Assembly: GCA_947296775.1 (NCBI GenBank)
Contig: CAMYRF010000055.1
Coordinates: 1-6,372 of the forward strand
Direction: 5' to 3'
Source: an uncultured Mycoplasmatota bacterium
GTDB taxonomy: Bacteria > Bacillota_I > Bacilli_A > RF39 > UBA660
DNA: 6,372 bases
Under the pieces are notes generated by a model. It searched no databases. It had not been told where the DNA came from and saw only the letters and a list, made by a program, of their open reading frames with translations. Made by a program: the position numbers and the translations under genes. Below are positions 5,391 through 6,372 of this stretch, piece by piece. Positions within the stretch are counted from its first letter, which is position 1. Every line of letters begins with the position of its first letter.

Positions 5391-6372
5391 TATATCGCCT
5401 CCAAACTAACAGCATGCGCGGTTGCTGGAATAGTTAATTTTTGATTAGCAAGAGATTGGCTCATTAAAGCACCTGTTGCCACCAATAAAACCCTTCTAAG
5501 CTTCCCCTTCTTCATTTGATCTAAAATATATCCATAAGTAACTAAAGGAGCACACACTGGACCACTAGCACCTGCATATACAGGTTGTCTTTTAATATCA
5601 TAAAGCATAACACCAGTATCATCATAATTTCTTAAAGTAATTCCATATTCTGTCTGCATATATTCTTTAAGAATTTCTTTACCATAAATACCCAAATCAC
5701 CAGTCAAAATCAAATCATAATATTCTACACTTCTTCCAGTATCCGTTAAATGTTTATGAATAGTATGAGCAGCAGCTGGAGCCATAACTGCACCCATATT
5801 AAATACATCATTAATCGTAGAATCAGTAACAGTTCCCAAAGTCGCACTTTCTATTTTAATATCAGATTTTTTAGAAGAAAGTAAAGCTACCGCACTACCA
5901 GTCGAAGTAAACGTAGTAGTTTTAGGTTTTGGGCCACCATATTCAACTGGATATCTAAATTGTTTTTCTGCCCCATTATTATGAGAAGAAGTTGCACATA
6001 AAACTTTTGAAGCTTGTTTACCCTCAACTAAATTAGCACCAACAATTAAACCTAAAGTACTAGTCGCACAAGCCGCATAAACACCAATATAAGCAGCTGG
6101 CATATTAGTACCTGCATAATTAGAAGCAGTTATTTGATTTAGTAAATCACCCGATATAAATACATCAATATCAAATCTTGTCATACCAACTTTATTAAGT
6201 AAAATATCAGTCGCATCACTTATAGATTTACTTTCCGCCTGCTCCCAAGTTTTACAATCAAAATAAAAATCTTCATAACTATGATCAAAATATTTTGAAA
6301 GTGGCCCCTTACCCTCATAAGGTCCAGTTACAGTTGCCGTTTCATTCATATAAACATTATTATATTTAAAAG
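5390..6372 (-). CDS. spoVAD: SpoVAD, stage V sporulation protein AD (5' end cut by window edge)
   Basis: SpoVAD is the soluble, membrane-associated, dipicolinic acid-binding subunit of the SpoVA complex and has a thiolase-like fold. Counting from the internal Met at 6349, diagnostic stretches are VTGPYEGKGPLSKYFD (7-22), ISGDLLNQITASNYAG (65-80), YAACATSTLGL (91-101) with Cys94 at the position of the thiolase nucleophile, ATSSHNNGAEKQFRYPVEYG (119-138), LTGDLGIYGKEIL (215-227) and LVATGALMS (289-297). The frame remains open upstream of 6349 to the edge and translates as FKYNNVY. This matches the usual F.NPVYI lead-in of the family, so the Met at 6349 is internal and the true start lies some ten or more codons outside. 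About 326 of an expected 335-340 residues are seen. The stop overlaps the spoVAE start by one base. spoVAC would be expected further upstream, off the window. Confidence 0.96.
   Translation of the reverse strand, partial: FKYNNVYMNETATVTGPYEGKGPLSKYFDHSYEDFYFDCKTWEQAESKSISDATDILLNKVGMTRFDIDVFISGDLLNQITASNYAGTNMPAAYIGVYAACATSTLGLIVGANLVEGKQASKVLCATSSHNNGAEKQFRYPVEYGGPKPKTTTFTSTGSAVALLSSKKSDIKIESATLGTVTDSTINDVFNMGAVMAPAAAHTIHKHLTDTGRSVEYYDLILTGDLGIYGKEILKEYMQTEYGITLRNYDDTGVMLYDIKRQPVYAGASGPVCAPLVTYGYILDQMKKGKLRRVLLVATGALMSQSLANQKLTIPATAHAVSLEAI

Noticed and set aside
1..6372. Search for CRISPR arrays, tRNA or rRNA genes, insertion sequences and long repeats
   Set aside because: By eye I saw no spaced direct repeats, no tRNA-like cloverleaf, no transposase and no terminal inverted repeats. 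Nearly all the sequence is accounted for by genes.

Overview
The window is AT-rich, gene-dense DNA from a spore-forming, low-GC member of the Bacillota. The evidence is a spoVAD-spoVAE pair, a UvrA of Bacillota type, near-consensus SigA promoters (TTGACA/TATAAT), GG-rich ribosome binding sites and strong A/T preference at third codon positions. TGA acts as a normal stop: uvrA has no in-frame TGA over 879 codons, and its upstream neighbour ends in TGA. I lean towards an uncultured gut-type Bacilli/Erysipelotrichia lineage, but the sequence does not prove this.

Left third, minus strand (1-3133, promoter to about 3225): a two-gene operon. The first gene encodes a 167-residue protein of unknown function with a GFHxC...DCFRYF motif resembling DUF7666-type proteins. 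The second is uvrA, the DNA-damage recognition ATPase of nucleotide excision repair, whose last residues run off the left edge. The two genes overlap by 8 nt. They are preceded by a perfect SigA promoter whose spacer holds a near-perfect Bacillus-type LexA/SOS box, and by a second, extended -10 promoter nearer the gene.

Middle, plus strand (3306-5033): transcribed divergently from the repair operon. First comes a polytopic membrane protein of the YwaF/TIGR02206 (TMEM164-related) family. Then, behind its own perfect promoter, comes a 318-residue putative zinc metalloprotein with HEFLH and a downstream NEGYTE motif. For both genes the longest open frame starts too far upstream: promoter and RBS positions place the starts at 3306 and 4077.

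Right, minus strand (5040-6372): spoVAE and most of spoVAD, overlapping by one base (TAATG). They belong to the spoVA operon for dipicolinic acid transport into and out of spores. The spoVAD frame stays open to the right edge, so its start is outside the window. A bidirectional intrinsic terminator spans the metalloprotein stop codon and closes both convergent units. No gene-free stretch exceeds about 175 bases.

The most interesting part is 2630-3225: an uncharacterised protein co-transcribed and probably translationally coupled with uvrA under apparent SOS control. It is a candidate accessory DNA-damage-response gene.
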